From JAUYQR01 sp050632395 (GTDB lineage: Bacteria; Pseudomonadota; Alphaproteobacteria; Rhodobacterales; Rhodobacteraceae): a stretch of 64,000 nt of DNA. Position 1 is the first letter of the stretch; each line of letters begins with the position of its first letter. Shown here one piece after another: positions 43,779 to 54,000 of the stretch. A program made the translations under genes and the position numbers. The notes under the pieces are model-generated. The model was not told the origin of the DNA. It was given only the letters and a program-made list of their open reading frames with translations, and ran no database searches. The stretch spans positions 992,001 through 1,056,000 of the forward strand of contig NZ_CP192600.1 of the NCBI RefSeq assembly GCF_050632395.1, read 5' to 3'.

Positions 43779-44911
43779 GCCCGGTCCTCACGCAGGTAGC
43801 CATAAAGACGGTTGAGCGCCGCCGCCGCGGTTCGGCGGGTGTCGCTGGCGAGGGCGTCGTTCTCCGCCCGCTCTTTCAGTCGGTCCGCAGCAAGGCGCAG
43901 CGCACCACCACGGTCGATGTCGTCGAGGTCGGCGGCTTCGATCTCGGTCGCAAGGGCCGAACGGTCGACAGAGAAGAAGGCAAAGTCTGCCTCGACGGCT
44001 GTTGCGGCCTCTAACAGGGCGGCCTGCTCTGCGAGCGTTGCGCGACCCGAGGCTCGAACGCGCATCAGGTGATCACGGCGTGAAGCGCGGTCGGTTGGCA
44101 AGAGCGCGTTGAGGGCTGCGGCGGCGCTTTGGCCGGGGGTCAAGGGAAGTACTTCCTCGCTCCAGTGGAAGCGCCCGGTCGGCAAGGTCTCCACCTGCGG
44201 CAGGTCGCCGGGTGCTGCAAGCGTGACGCCGATGCAAGTGCCGCGGCCCTCATGGGTGAAGGCGTCGCGCTCGGGCGTGCCGGGATACCAGGTGCGGTCG
44301 CCCACTCTGACATGGCCGTGCCAATCGCCGAGGGCGAGATAATCGAGACGCGCTGTCTTCGCCCGGTCCGGTGGGATGATCTCCTCTGCGCGCGAGCCTT
44401 CCTCGGAGAAATCCTGCACCGCGCCGTGGGCAAGACCGATCCGCAAGGCGCGCGGGTCTGTTTCGCAACCGGGCAGGTGGGCCGTCAGGTCCCGTCCCGG
44501 ATAGCGACGGGGTAGGGGGGCTGGGAGGAGGTAGACACCCTCTTCGATCTCGACGGGCTCAACGTCGTCAAGCAGGTGCACGTTGGCCGGCGACTGGGCG
44601 CTGAACCGCGACCAGAGCGCTTCTGCTGCAAGGCTGTCGTGATTTCCGGGAATCAGCCACCAATGCAGCGCGGGGTCGGAGCCCATAGCCGCCAGCGCCT
44701 GACGCCAGACCGGATCGGTCGGGGTTTCGCTGTCGAACACATCACCAGCAAGCAGGATGTGACCGGCCTCGAAACTGCGTGCGGCGTCGGCAAGACGCGC
44801 AAGGATTTCGTGGCGCGCCTCGATAAGGCGGCCGCGCAGGTCCTCTGGGTAACCGCCAAAACGGCGGCCGAGGTGGAGGTCGGCGGAGTGAATGAAGCGG
44901 AAGGGCAGCAA
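43775..44911 (-). CDS. SbcD/Mre11/YhaO-like metallophosphoesterase nuclease
   Basis: 378 residues with all calcineurin-like phosphoesterase motifs: HSADLHLG, LAGDVFDSE, IPGNHDS, LAHGAVQ and ALGDWHGH. These bind two Mn ions in Mre11-type nucleases. The start is the TTG at 44911, supported by AGGAGG six bases upstream; no ATG lies nearby. The C-terminal part (about 260-378) is helical and probably binds the coiled coil of its partner ATPase. It is divergent from the MerR-VWA pair, with about 200 nt between. Confidence 0.88.
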   Translation of the reverse strand: MLPFRFIHSADLHLGRRFGGYPEDLRGRLIEARHEILARLADAARSFEAGHILLAGDVFDSETPTDPVWRQALAAMGSDPALHWWLIPGNHDSLAAEALWSRFSAQSPANVHLLDDVEPVEIEEGVYLLPAPLPRRYPGRDLTAHLPGCETDPRALRIGLAHGAVQDFSEEGSRAEEIIPPDRAKTARLDYLALGDWHGHVRVGDRTWYPGTPERDAFTHEGRGTCIGVTLAAPGDLPQVETLPTGRFHWSEEVLPLTPGQSAAAALNALLPTDRASRRDHLMRVRASGRATLAEQAALLEAATAVEADFAFFSVDRSALATEIEAADLDDIDRGGALRLAADRLKERAENDALASDTRRTAAAALNRLYGYLREDRA

Positions 44912-45037
44912 GGTCGCCTCCTAAAAAATGAATGCGGCACAGGGCGACTCGGCCCGTGGTCAGTAAGTAATGCAGGGGGGTGCCAGAATCTGTCGCGCCC
45001 GTCGCTTACTTAGCTCTTGCACGGGCTGGGCGATCAA

Positions 45038-45099
45038 GACAAATATTTTGTCACGTTCTCTTGACAGATCAAATAACGCGACACATTGTATGTCACGTT
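45038..45099. promoter_or_regulatory. Operator-like dyads and promoter between the nuclease and MerR genes
   Basis: Two nested inverted repeats lie before the MerR gene. GACAAA-TAT-TTTGTC is at 45038-45052. AACGCGACA-cattgta-TGTCACGTT is at 45075-45099 (9-bp arms, one mismatch). TGTCACGTT also occurs directly at 45049-45057, 42 nt (four helical turns) from its second copy. TTGACA at 45061-45066 lies between them and could be a -35, with TTGTAT 19 nt on as a -10, a long spacer as in MerR-type promoters. Binding by the neighbouring MerR protein is inference. Confidence 0.5.
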
Positions 45100-45109
45100 G
45101 GAGCGCGAC

Positions 45110-45454
45110 ATGACTTTGAATGAGCTTGCCGAACAACTTGGTGTGCCGGCGCGACAGATCCGTTTCCTGATCGCTGAGGGCATTTTGCCCCCGGCGGCCA
45201 AGACCGGACGTGCGGCGGATGGCTATGACGGGACACATGTTCTGAACGGCCAACGTTATCTGGCGCTGCACCGAATGGGAATGAAGCCCGGCTCGATCAA
45301 GGTGCTGATGGCGTTCGACGATGCCGTTCCGATCCTTCAGTCAGGCGGCGTCGAGTTGCGTGTGGATCCTGGAGTTGCCCCGGAGGCGATTGACATTGAA
45401 ACGGTACTGGGCGCGGTCGAGGCGGCGCTGCGGGCCTATGTTGCAAAAGGATAG
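45110..45454 (+). CDS. MerR-type helix-turn-helix regulator
   Basis: 114 residues. The N-terminal MerR-like winged helix reads MTLNELAEQLGVPARQIRFLIAEGILPPA, then YDGTHVLNGQRYLALHRMGMKPGSIKVLM. There is no conserved effector-binding Cys, and the C-terminal tail is short, as in small MerR regulators. The ATG at 45110 has GGAG upstream; the in-frame TTG-type start at 45086 would lie inside the dyad. It is 3 nt from the VWA gene and probably controls this cluster through the dyads upstream. Confidence 0.8.
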   Translation: MTLNELAEQLGVPARQIRFLIAEGILPPAAKTGRAADGYDGTHVLNGQRYLALHRMGMKPGSIKVLMAFDDAVPILQSGGVELRVDPGVAPEAIDIETVLGAVEAALRAYVAKG

Positions 45455-45457
45455 GGA

Positions 45458-47482
45458 ATGAACATCACGGCATTCGGCCATGCGCTTCACACGATACACG
45501 ACGGGTTGACCATCTTTGACGATGGCCGGCACGTACCAGTGCCGCTGGTTGAGACGACCATTGCAGTCGAGATCGTTGCGGGTCTGGCTACGATCCGCAC
45601 ACTCCGCTGCTTCCGGAACATCGAGAATCGGCCGATCGAAGCAATCCTGACCATGCCGGTGGGATTTGATGCCGTGGTGACAGGGCTGAGCGCAACTGTG
45701 GACGGGCGCAAGCTGGTGGCCGTTGCCAAGCCTAAGGCAGAGGCGCGGGATGATTACGAGGCGGCGCTGGACAGTGGCAAGCTGGCCGTACTGCATGAGG
45801 AGGTTCTGCGCGGCGTCCACGCGCTGTCCATCGGCAATCTGGCCCCCGGCAAGGAAGTCTCGGTCGAAGTCGAGACAGTGGCGCCGCTGTCGCTTGGAGC
45901 TTCCGGTCCGTTCCTGCGCATTCCGGTGACGGTGGGGCAGCTCTACGGCGCGTCGCCCTTTTCCCCGGTCGATGATCTAGTGACGAGCTCGCATGTTTCG
46001 TTTTGCGCCGCATTGTCTGTGACGGTAGATGCGGGACGGGTGGTGTTGGGCGGGCGTCCCTTGGTCGGTCCTCTGCAGGTGACGCTGGATGCTGCAATCG
46101 AGATCGAGCTGCAGGGCGGCTCGTTTGGCAAGCATCAGGGCGTGGCGGCGGACGGCCGGCAGGTTCATCTCGATCTGAAGCCGCTGACGGGCGGGTCGGG
46201 GGGCTTGGACCTTGCTGTTCTCGTCGATCATTCCGGCTCGACGAGCGCGAGAGCAGATGGACCACGTGGGTTGACAGTGTGGGAGGCGATCCGCGATGGG
46301 CTACGCATGGAGCTTGGGCGGCTGCGGACGTCGGACAGGATCGCGCTCTGGCAGTTCGAGAGCCGCTGCAAGCCTCTGGGGGAGGCGACAGGTCCGTCCG
46401 CCGCTGAACTCGCCACGCGGCTTGAGGGTCCTTCCGGTGGAACCGAGCTTGGCGGCGCGATGCGCGAAGTTTTGCGGTCAGGTGCTCAGGACATTCTAGT
46501 ACTGACCGATGGTCAAACGTGGGCCCATACCGTCGACGAGCTTGCAGGGTCCAACGCTCGGATCAGCGCGATCCTTGTCGGGGCGGGCAGCCTCGACGCA
46601 AACATCGGGCAGCTTTGCGCCATGACGGGCGGTCAGGTCTTCTACGCGCCGGGCGACGATGTGGCAGCAGCACTGGTGCAGGCGTTTGCCACACTCCGCC
46701 GGGCGGGCAGGGCGACCGAGGGAAGCGTTCAGGAGGGCATGCCAGAACGATTGGTGGCCTTGCGGAGCGGAATTGAAATCAAGGTTCTTTGGTCCGAGAC
46801 AAGCGAGTTGCGCGGTGCCGATGCGATTGGCCGCTTTGCGGCCGCGCTGGCGCAGCCCTTGCTGCCGAGAGAGTCCGGTGAGCAGTGGGCGCGCGCACAT
46901 GGGCTCTGTAGCCATCGGACCAGCCTGGTTCTTGTGGACGAAGCTGGTGAAACTGTCGAAGGGATGGCACAAATGCGCAAAGTTCCCTTGATGGAGATGA
47001 GTGAACAAATCGGCGGCTTTGCTACGAGCGCTCGGCCAACTGCAATGTTCTCAAGATATGCGCCCCCCCACGTCGGGCATGCACAGTTGCGCCGGCAGGC
47101 CAGAGCAAGTGGCGGGGCAATGTACGAACTCTCTGGACTTGGCTCGACTGACGTAACCAAAGCACCGCCATTCTCGCTCGAAGATATGCGCCGCCGCTTC
47201 GCCACTCTAAAATGGGACCAGCTTGGCGATGACTTCCTGGCACTCAGTTTCGACGGACTTGACGACAAGCAAAGGGCGCTGGTCGACGCTCTCATCGATC
47301 TCGATCCAGTTTCCGCCTTTGCGTTAAAGACCAAGTTGCCGGTCGAGGTCGTGGCGCTTGCCCTGATCGCCGATCTGATCGGGGGCCGTACGGGCGATCG
47401 ATATGTGCGGCGAGCGTTTAGAGACAGCTCGCCTGGTGATTGGCAGCACCTGCGCTTGGTACGACTGGTTGGCGCAGGCTGA
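45458..47482 (+). CDS. VIT and VWA domain protein
   Basis: 674 residues. An N-terminal VIT domain (about 10-140; PVPLVETTIAVEIVAGLATIRTLRCFRN, then EAILTMPVGFDAVV) precedes a von Willebrand A domain (about 250-420) with an intact MIDAS: DHSGSTS, GGTELGGA and LTDGQTW. A C-terminal segment holds EQWARAHGLCSHRTSLVLVDEAGETVEG, a pattern of bacterial VIT-VWA proteins. No signal peptide or membrane anchor is seen, so a cytoplasmic scaffold or metal-dependent protein-binding role is likely. AAAAGGATAGGG precedes the ATG. Confidence 0.85.
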   Translation: MNITAFGHALHTIHDGLTIFDDGRHVPVPLVETTIAVEIVAGLATIRTLRCFRNIENRPIEAILTMPVGFDAVVTGLSATVDGRKLVAVAKPKAEARDDYEAALDSGKLAVLHEEVLRGVHALSIGNLAPGKEVSVEVETVAPLSLGASGPFLRIPVTVGQLYGASPFSPVDDLVTSSHVSFCAALSVTVDAGRVVLGGRPLVGPLQVTLDAAIEIELQGGSFGKHQGVAADGRQVHLDLKPLTGGSGGLDLAVLVDHSGSTSARADGPRGLTVWEAIRDGLRMELGRLRTSDRIALWQFESRCKPLGEATGPSAAELATRLEGPSGGTELGGAMREVLRSGAQDILVLTDGQTWAHTVDELAGSNARISAILVGAGSLDANIGQLCAMTGGQVFYAPGDDVAAALVQAFATLRRAGRATEGSVQEGMPERLVALRSGIEIKVLWSETSELRGADAIGRFAAALAQPLLPRESGEQWARAHGLCSHRTSLVLVDEAGETVEGMAQMRKVPLMEMSEQIGGFATSARPTAMFSRYAPPHVGHAQLRRQARASGGAMYELSGLGSTDVTKAPPFSLEDMRRRFATLKWDQLGDDFLALSFDGLDDKQRALVDALIDLDPVSAFALKTKLPVEVVALALIADLIGGRTGDRYVRRAFRDSSPGDWQHLRLVRLVGAG

Positions 47483-47484
47483 AC

Positions 47485-48483
47485 TTACGGCAGGGCTGGG
47501 AAGTCTCTGCGCTGGAAACCAGACACCATTTGGCGCAGGCGGTCGGGGGCGATGACCTCGACCGCATCTCCCCAAAGGTAGAGATGCCAAGCCATTTCTA
47601 GATGACCCGAGGCGTGGAAACGCACGGTTGTGCTACCGTCGTCCTCGTCGGTGACCTCCTGCAAAGGGTGAAAGATGAACTCGCGGGCGACAGGGGCGGC
47701 CTCAGGTGAAAAGCGCCAGATGACCTCGGAAAATTCATCCTCTGCGTGGTAGCTGCCAAAGGCGCGGGCAGCGTGCGCTTCGAGGTTGAAGTCGGGATCG
47801 CGCACGAAGGAACTCGCCTCCAGCCGAGCCTCGGTGATGCGGTCTAGGCGGAAGTGCTGCAAGCGCCCATTTCCGCCCTTGAGTTTCGCCACGAGATACC
47901 GACGCGTTCCAAGAAGCATGCCGTAAGGCTCGACGGTTCGCTCGGAGCCACCTGGCTTGCTGCCACCCGCATAGATGATCGTCAGAAGGTGCGGTCCCTT
48001 CAATGCGGCAGCGACGGTGTCGAGCACCGACGCTTCGGTTCGTACTCTTGGCCCCGGACGCGAGGCAAAGCCGTAGGCTTCCAGCACCGCTTCGGCGTCG
48101 CTTTCGGCGCGTCGTGCATGCGGCCGGGCCATGCTGCCAAGCAGTCTGTCACGCAAGGCCTTCAGCGCTCGCACTTCATTGGTTCCGCCATCGCGTTCCG
48201 CCCGACGGATGCTGATTTCAAGCGCCGCAAGTTCGCTATCCCGGATGCCCTGCGCCAGCATCAATCTGGCCGCATTGCCATCAAGTCGCCAGAACTTGCG
48301 GCGGTCTTCGTCGAGGACCGTGGTGCAATTGGGAAAGATGTCTTCGAGCACTTTCGTCATGCGCTGCGCAGTGCGGCGGTCCACGCCGAACTCCTCTTCG
48401 ATTTGAGCGAGGCCCACGCCGGAGTATCTGGAGACTGCCATTTCGGCGAGCCTGAGGAGGTCGGCAGCTTTGGTAAAGGACAT
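47485..48483 (-). CDS. WYL-domain transcriptional regulator
   Basis: 332 residues. The N-terminal winged helix (MSFTKAADLLRLAEMAV, GLAQIEEEFGVDRRTAQRMTKVLE) is followed by a WYL domain (about 140-220; EPYGMLLGTRRYLVAKLKG, HFRLDRITEARL) and a WCX part near the C-terminus (HLEMAWHLYLWGDAVEVIAP). Such regulators control many defence loci and bind nucleic-acid ligands. The ATG at 48483 is chosen because AGG lies 6 nt upstream; 48495 is an alternative. It converges on the VWA gene and is divergent from the next gene. Confidence 0.86.
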   Translation of the reverse strand: MSFTKAADLLRLAEMAVSRYSGVGLAQIEEEFGVDRRTAQRMTKVLEDIFPNCTTVLDEDRRKFWRLDGNAARLMLAQGIRDSELAALEISIRRAERDGGTNEVRALKALRDRLLGSMARPHARRAESDAEAVLEAYGFASRPGPRVRTEASVLDTVAAALKGPHLLTIIYAGGSKPGGSERTVEPYGMLLGTRRYLVAKLKGGNGRLQHFRLDRITEARLEASSFVRDPDFNLEAHAARAFGSYHAEDEFSEVIWRFSPEAAPVAREFIFHPLQEVTDEDDGSTTVRFHASGHLEMAWHLYLWGDAVEVIAPDRLRQMVSGFQRRDFPALP

Positions 48484-48575
48484 ATTAAGCCTCATGACAG
48501 CTTCTGCCACCCATACCAAGTAATCTGCATTTGAGACGAAAACTTCCCATTGGCCGCGCAGGAAAGGACTCTTCG

Positions 48576-49295
48576 ATGCAGATCCAGCACAGTGATTTTG
48601 CCACCAAGGCCTCCATCCGATGCTCGTTAAAGCGCGGGCTAGCACGGCAGGCCATGCGGCATGCCGAGGCCACGGAGGCCGATCTACCGAGGATCGTTGC
48701 GCTGGCTGCCGCGGTTCGTCCGAACCTTAAGTCGCTGCAACGACTTGCGGTTCGGGTTCAGGGGCAGATTGGTGTCGTACGGGTTGCGCTCACCTCAGAT
48801 GGCGCAGGGGTCATCGCTTTCGTCCGCAATGTCCGGCAGGTCCGCACCCAGGTTGAGGCCCGGGAGGTCTTTACGGAAGCAGCGATCGTCTACACGCGAA
48901 TGGAAATTCGTTGCAGCTGGGGGGTTGCAACATACCGGATCTCGCGCGCCAGCTTTTGTCTGCACGCGCTGGAACGGTTGGTCGAGCGCAGCGATGTTGT
49001 CACGGATCGCCCGCTACTGACTTGGGTGGACAGCGAGGCACTGCAGATCCTGCGTGCCATCAAGCGCGGTCAGGATTTTCAGGAAGATGGCGATCACTTC
49101 GTTCCGGCGATCGCATCGGGCGTCTGGGCCGGGAGCGTTGATGCTGCAGGGTTGGAAGAAGACTGGGGCCTCACGTCCGCCGGACCAGATGTCGTTCCGT
49201 TTTTTTCTGCGCGAACATTTCTGAGCATGGACCAAATGCGACCAACGGTATGGCTGAGATGCTGTGGCGACCATGGGCTACTGATGGCAAAGTGA
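48576..49295 (+). CDS. Hypothetical protein, 239 residues
   Basis: The ATG at 48576 has GGAAAGG upstream at good spacing. The protein starts MQIQHSDFATKASIRCSLKRGLARQAMRHA and contains a Cys-Leu-His-Ala stretch and a Trp-rich C-terminus (PTVWLRCCGDHG). No family is recognised. Possible structure is mixed alpha/beta with no membrane segment. It is divergent from the WYL regulator, 92 nt away, and could be under its control. Confidence 0.65.
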   Translation: MQIQHSDFATKASIRCSLKRGLARQAMRHAEATEADLPRIVALAAAVRPNLKSLQRLAVRVQGQIGVVRVALTSDGAGVIAFVRNVRQVRTQVEAREVFTEAAIVYTRMEIRCSWGVATYRISRASFCLHALERLVERSDVVTDRPLLTWVDSEALQILRAIKRGQDFQEDGDHFVPAIASGVWAGSVDAAGLEEDWGLTSAGPDVVPFFSARTFLSMDQMRPTVWLRCCGDHGLLMAK

Positions 49296-49364
49296 CGCAG
49301 ATGTATCTGTGCTGTTTGTGGGGGGGGGACGTCGGAGCCTTCAGGCGCGACCTCGGCCACATGA

Positions 49365-49724
49365 GCAAAAGATCTAGAGGAGATCTTGGGCCGATCTTCT
49401 AGACGATTTAGCGGCCGGAAATTGACAGAGGGAAAGGTCTTCCAAATTACCGACTGCGTCCGGTCTGGCCCAAAAGCGGACAACACGTTGGTCAAGGTGC
49501 TGGTCCGGGCCTTCCGCTGGAAGAAGACGCTGGAGTGTGGGGAGTTTGCTTCGATCGCCTAACTGGCCCAGAGCGAAGGGATCGCACCCTCCTGCATGAC
49601 CAGTGTTCTACGCCTTACGGCGCTCGTACCGTATATTGTCGAGGCGATCTTGGATGGCAGGAAGGTAACTGATCCGACATTGAATCGGGTATTGAAACGG
49701 TTCTCGGTCACCTTGTCGAATCAT
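49365..49724 (+). pseudogene. Recombinase C-terminal fragment with in-frame stop
   Basis: A frame open from 49365 reads NTLVKVLVRAFRWKKTLECG and EFASIA, then meets TAA at 49560-49562, and continues in the same frame as LAQSEGIAPSCMTSVLRLTA, LVPYIVEAILDGR. This pattern (LARAFRWKRML...GEYASIAELA...YVSRVLRLTLLAPDIVEAILDGR) is what I know from C-terminal tails of serine recombinases in alphaproteobacterial mobile elements. The internal stop and lack of the catalytic domain show decay. Confidence 0.65.
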
Positions 49725-49819
49725 CACACTTGCACGCAAGAGCAAAACTTCACTTGCTCTTTTTGGTTCCTTAGGCGAAGTGCTTTAGTGTGTGTCGCCA
49801 AGAAACGGAACACTAAGGC

Positions 49820-50380
49820 ATGGAAAAAGAAGAAGACCCTCCCGCTGATACTGGGCTCATACTGAACTTTTTTTCACAAGTTGAGATAGAAGAAGGCCTG
49901 CGGCACCTTATTAAGTGTGCGGACTCATTTGATTCAGGCGCTCCCAGAAGCCCAGCACGAACATCTGGGGAAAAATATATGGAGCTCATTATCAAAAATG
50001 ATCGACTTGGTGCAGCAAGTATTAAGCCGGCCAATTTGGTTGTTTCTTGGAGAAAGTTATTTTTTGTGGGTGGAGCAATCCCTGCGAGCTACATGAGTTC
50101 CACTCTCACAGCGATGACGATTCTTGGGGCATTGGTTCGAGGCGTCGTTCACGTGTTTGATGAGATCGACGCAAGAATTTTGGCAGTGATTCATCAGAAT
50201 TCGGAAATCCTGCCGGCTTCAACCGAGGATTTTTATGTTCGCACCTCAATGTATTTCCCGCCATCGATAAATAAAGCGTTGTTCATGGAGAGAGTGGTCA
50301 ACCTTTCGGGGTATGGCGCTATTTCTGTTGACTGTGATCAGCTGAGAATAGCAGAGCCAATTTTCTCCATCAGGCTATGA
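49820..50380 (+). CDS. Hypothetical protein, 186 residues, AT-rich
   Basis: The frame starts MEKEEDPPADTGLILNFFSQ and includes a hydrophobic stretch (VSWRKLFFVGGAIPASYMSST, LTAMTILGALVRGVV) near residues 73-110. Base composition is clearly lower in GC than that of the neighbours, which suggests recent transfer. No family is recognised. It stands alone after the recombinase relic, like a cargo gene; the Shine-Dalgarno is weak, so coding status is not certain. Confidence 0.5.
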   Translation: MEKEEDPPADTGLILNFFSQVEIEEGLRHLIKCADSFDSGAPRSPARTSGEKYMELIIKNDRLGAASIKPANLVVSWRKLFFVGGAIPASYMSSTLTAMTILGALVRGVVHVFDEIDARILAVIHQNSEILPASTEDFYVRTSMYFPPSINKALFMERVVNLSGYGAISVDCDQLRIAEPIFSIRL

Positions 50381-51010
50381 GCTGTGAACTTAGCGGTAGG
50401 GCTGCAACCAAAAATTCCCCGAATGGGGCTGCTCTCTGGAATGGAGATCCCTATTCCAACTTACGCCTCGGTGGAAGTTGTTCGGGTCCGAGCCGATCAG
50501 CAGCTTCGATGTGTGCCAGTCTCTTTTGCGCTCTCCTCTTGCTCTAGAAGAGATAAAGAACGACCGCCATCGCAAGCTTCTTCCGATGCAATGCAGCACA
50601 TCCACGGGCGACTCTCCGCCCTTTGCATATTTTCGAAGTCACACTTCTTGCGCCGGGACGAACTTGGCGAATGTTCGATTTGTGTATCGTCCGGAGATAC
50701 GCCCTTGATATCGAAGTGTTGAGTCCACGCGTTTGAAGAATGTATTCTGCGCAAGCGTTTACAACCTATTTACCAAACCAGCGTCCTCATCACGTGCATA
50801 GAATGCAGTCTCAAGGATACCTTTTCCAACCCTCCTGGCACCGATGCCAGTGCTCAGCTCATCCCGCATAGGCTTCGAAAACAACGGACAAATACGGCTG
50901 CAGCCGGATGGGCAGTACAGGTTCTCTGGGGCAAGTGGCGGAGGAAAAGGGACTGCCGTCCAACCCTCCCTAGGTCTGAGTTGTCATGTTAGTGCCGTGC
51001 AGAGTCGAGA
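50381..51010. other. 630-nt stretch without a supported gene
   Basis: Several short frames exist on both strands, but none has a good ribosome-binding site, family similarity or consistent codon use. The stretch lies between an orphan plus-strand gene and the 3' end of the large minus-strand operon, so it is probably decayed sequence between two island modules. No clear terminator for the operon is seen. Confidence 0.5.
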
Positions 51011-54000
51011 TTAATATCGCCTGAAGCTGTACCGAATCCCCTCACCGCGTAATTCAAGCACGCGCGCGCCCTCATCGCTCATTGGATTAGGAATCATCTC
51101 AATTGTAGTCTTGGTCGGCTCCGATACATGACTTATGTAAGCAATCTTGTACTGAACCCCGCTCCGAGATCTTGCTGCCATCCGCGCCGCAGCAACCTCA
51201 GTTTCACCCATCTCAAATGACTGAGGGTCATTCAAGCTTGCCTTTACCTCTATACGCCAGATCTGATTACGATAGCTCACCTCGAAATCGTATCCCAAGC
51301 CGTCTCGCCCCTTACGGCCAGTGATGAATTCACCATTTTCTGATAGCCATGCAGCATCGATATCTTGATTGGGCAAGGTCTTCCGAAGCCAGTGGTAAAC
51401 TGTTAACTCGCCTAAGCGGCCGATCAGGTCCGTCTTTTCCTCCGGCAAACGCGCTCTGCGACTGTTGGATGGCCGATCCCCTGCTTCCTTAGTCTTTGGA
51501 TTCGGTGGCCGCCCTCTTGCGTCTGCAAGGTCTGTAGTCGCCGCAAGCGATTTCCCCAAAGTCTTTGACGAGAGTGCGCGACTGAGTTCTTCAGAAATAG
51601 CAAGAAGGTCCACATTTACTGGATCGATGAGACGACCGTTGAACGGAACAGACCTTGTCTCTCGCTTCTGCGCGTCTCTGGCTTCACGCTCTCGCAGGTT
51701 TTCAGTAGATAACTCCGCCTCCGAAAGCCCTAGCTCCGGTAGGTCTAGTGATAAAGCCATACCCGTTGGCCAAAGCTCAAGCGCAAACAGCCAGTCTTGT
51801 ATCGCACTATCGTCTAGCGGCTTGAAGTCTAGAACGCCAATATCATCGAAGCGTTTGCGAAGAGTAACGGCGCTGTCCCCGGCAAAGAAGCTGGGTATTG
51901 ATCTGTTCGGGTCGTTCTTTGCGCACCACGCGCGAAGGATTGGTCCCGCCTTCTGTGCAAAGTCCTGCAGGATTTTGTTATTGTGTTTTCGGACATCGGA
52001 AAGGGGTGAAAAATTCTTGCCTGCCCCGCCAAGGGGCGGCGCCCGATTCTGTACCAGCCACGCGCTCACGAGGGCTTCGAGCGCAGTTTCGGGTGGCTCT
52101 TCAAACTCCAGCAACCATGCAGGGTCGGGGAGCAGGCTTCTAAAGCGTGCTCTCAAATCAGCGTAGCCTTCTACTGGTTCCCTTTTTTCTAACTGCGCTG
52201 CGAAAGCCGAACGCAGGCAATCGGTTATTTCGATCTCCTTCAAGCGAATGAAGTTTTCAAGGCGGGACTTGTGCGCATCGGGGTATGTCTCGGGATCCAG
52301 GCCGAGTGAAATCAAGCTTGCATTGAAGTCAGAAAAACCAAGTCCGAGGCCTTCCCTGAAGTCGCGGGGCCCCAGTGCGGTCCGGCACAAGGCGATGACC
52401 TCATGCGCAGTAATCGGTGTTTCCGTCAGCAGTTTTGCGAGGGACAGTTCAAGACCTTGCGCGTCCTTGAAAACCTCGCCCCCTTCTTCGTCGAAGATAC
52501 TAAGGGCTCTTGGCCCCGCTACGAGGTGAAGAACGGCCCTTATCCACGGAGATTGACGCTCTAGCCCGGCACTCAGCGTCGAAAGCGCTGCGGCCGCCGA
52601 AGCCCGAGACAACTGCAGAATATTCGCGAAACGATCGAGATCGTCTAAAGAATGCTCCGTTGCGGTGAGTAGATCAACGTTTCTAAGATGCGCCACCAGC
52701 AGCCTCAGATGGGAGGTCAAGGATCGATGGCCTAAGGCCTCGGCCACAGCCGGCATGCAGCGGTCCACAATCTCCCAGGACCAATGCCCGGACCAACCCA
52801 CCACGACGAGCGCCTCTCCGTTCTGGAGCTTAAAGTGAAATGCCGGAGTGTCCTGGTCTGCGGAAACTTCGATACCGTCGATGTTGAAGCCAAGTTTCTC
52901 GGCCTTCCGGGCTTTCAATCGCTCAAGTCGAGCTAGAACTAGGGACCGATCCGAGGGCAGAGCTTGTGCCTCGGTGCCGCTCAAGGCCTCCATGGTGACT
53001 GCCACCATGGCGCGCAGCGGCGGACAGATCGTCAGGATCGGCGTCATGTCGCCTTCCTCGACCTTCTGGCCGTCCGCAAGCAGCGCAAAGCTGACCTTGG
53101 ATAACCGCCGCACCCTGTCACCGTAGAGCATTTCGAACAGATCACCGATCCGGTGGGGCTTTGCCTCCTTTAGATCGAAGAATGCCTGTCCGCTTGCCTC
53201 GAGAAGGCCGACATCCCCTTCCCTCTCGGTGTCGCGCACATATATGACCTCGTCGCCCATGGGCGCTTGCGCTGACATATGGACGAGTTGGATGGCCGTG
53301 GCCCTCCTAGCGAGTATCCGCGACGGGGCTAGCTTCGGGTCGATACCCTGCTCTTGGTTGGCAAGAAGCAGCCAGGTTCGATTATAGAGGTTCAGTAAGT
53401 GGCGTTCGAAATGCCTGTCAAAGCCCTCACTGGCATATTGCTGCACCAAAAACTCCAATTGCGCGGGCAAGACATCGGGATCGTTGAAGATATTAAGTCC
53501 CGTATGAACCCTGAGGTTTTGGACCAACGCTTCGGACGCGCCCTCCAGGCGCCGACGGATCGACGATTCTGGGCGGCGCAGGTAGGGCACGAAGCGATCG
53601 CCCGAGGAATCGAACATCCATACGTCGGTTGCCCGCACCATTACCGGCGCTCCGCCTGCCGGCCCGGGATCCTCGACCGGAAACCACGATGCGGCTTGAA
53701 GGAAAGCCGCGACCGGGGATGGCCAATCCCGACGATCGGCCCATCGGCTGTAATGGTGGTGGATCTCAATGTCGGGCGGGAGGTTCGAAGTCAGTGAAAG
53801 CCACCGCAGGACTAGGGCCGCGTAGTGAGACGCACATTTAGGTGAGAAGGCCTCGATATCTGCTTGCCCTGGAAGCCAGGACATCTCTCCGTTGACATCA
53901 TAGGTGGTCATGGACGGAAGGCGAAGTCGGGAGGGGTCTCGAGCGGCGATCGATGCGCGCCAAGTTTGCGCAAAACTGACTGGGATTGCGTAGCTTTCTA

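Noticed and set aside
47485..48483. WYL protein as the BREX regulator BrxR
   Set aside because: It is on the opposite strand, 6.5 kb past brxL, and placed against the MerR-VWA cluster; the link to BREX is possible but unsupported, so it is named only as a WYL regulator.
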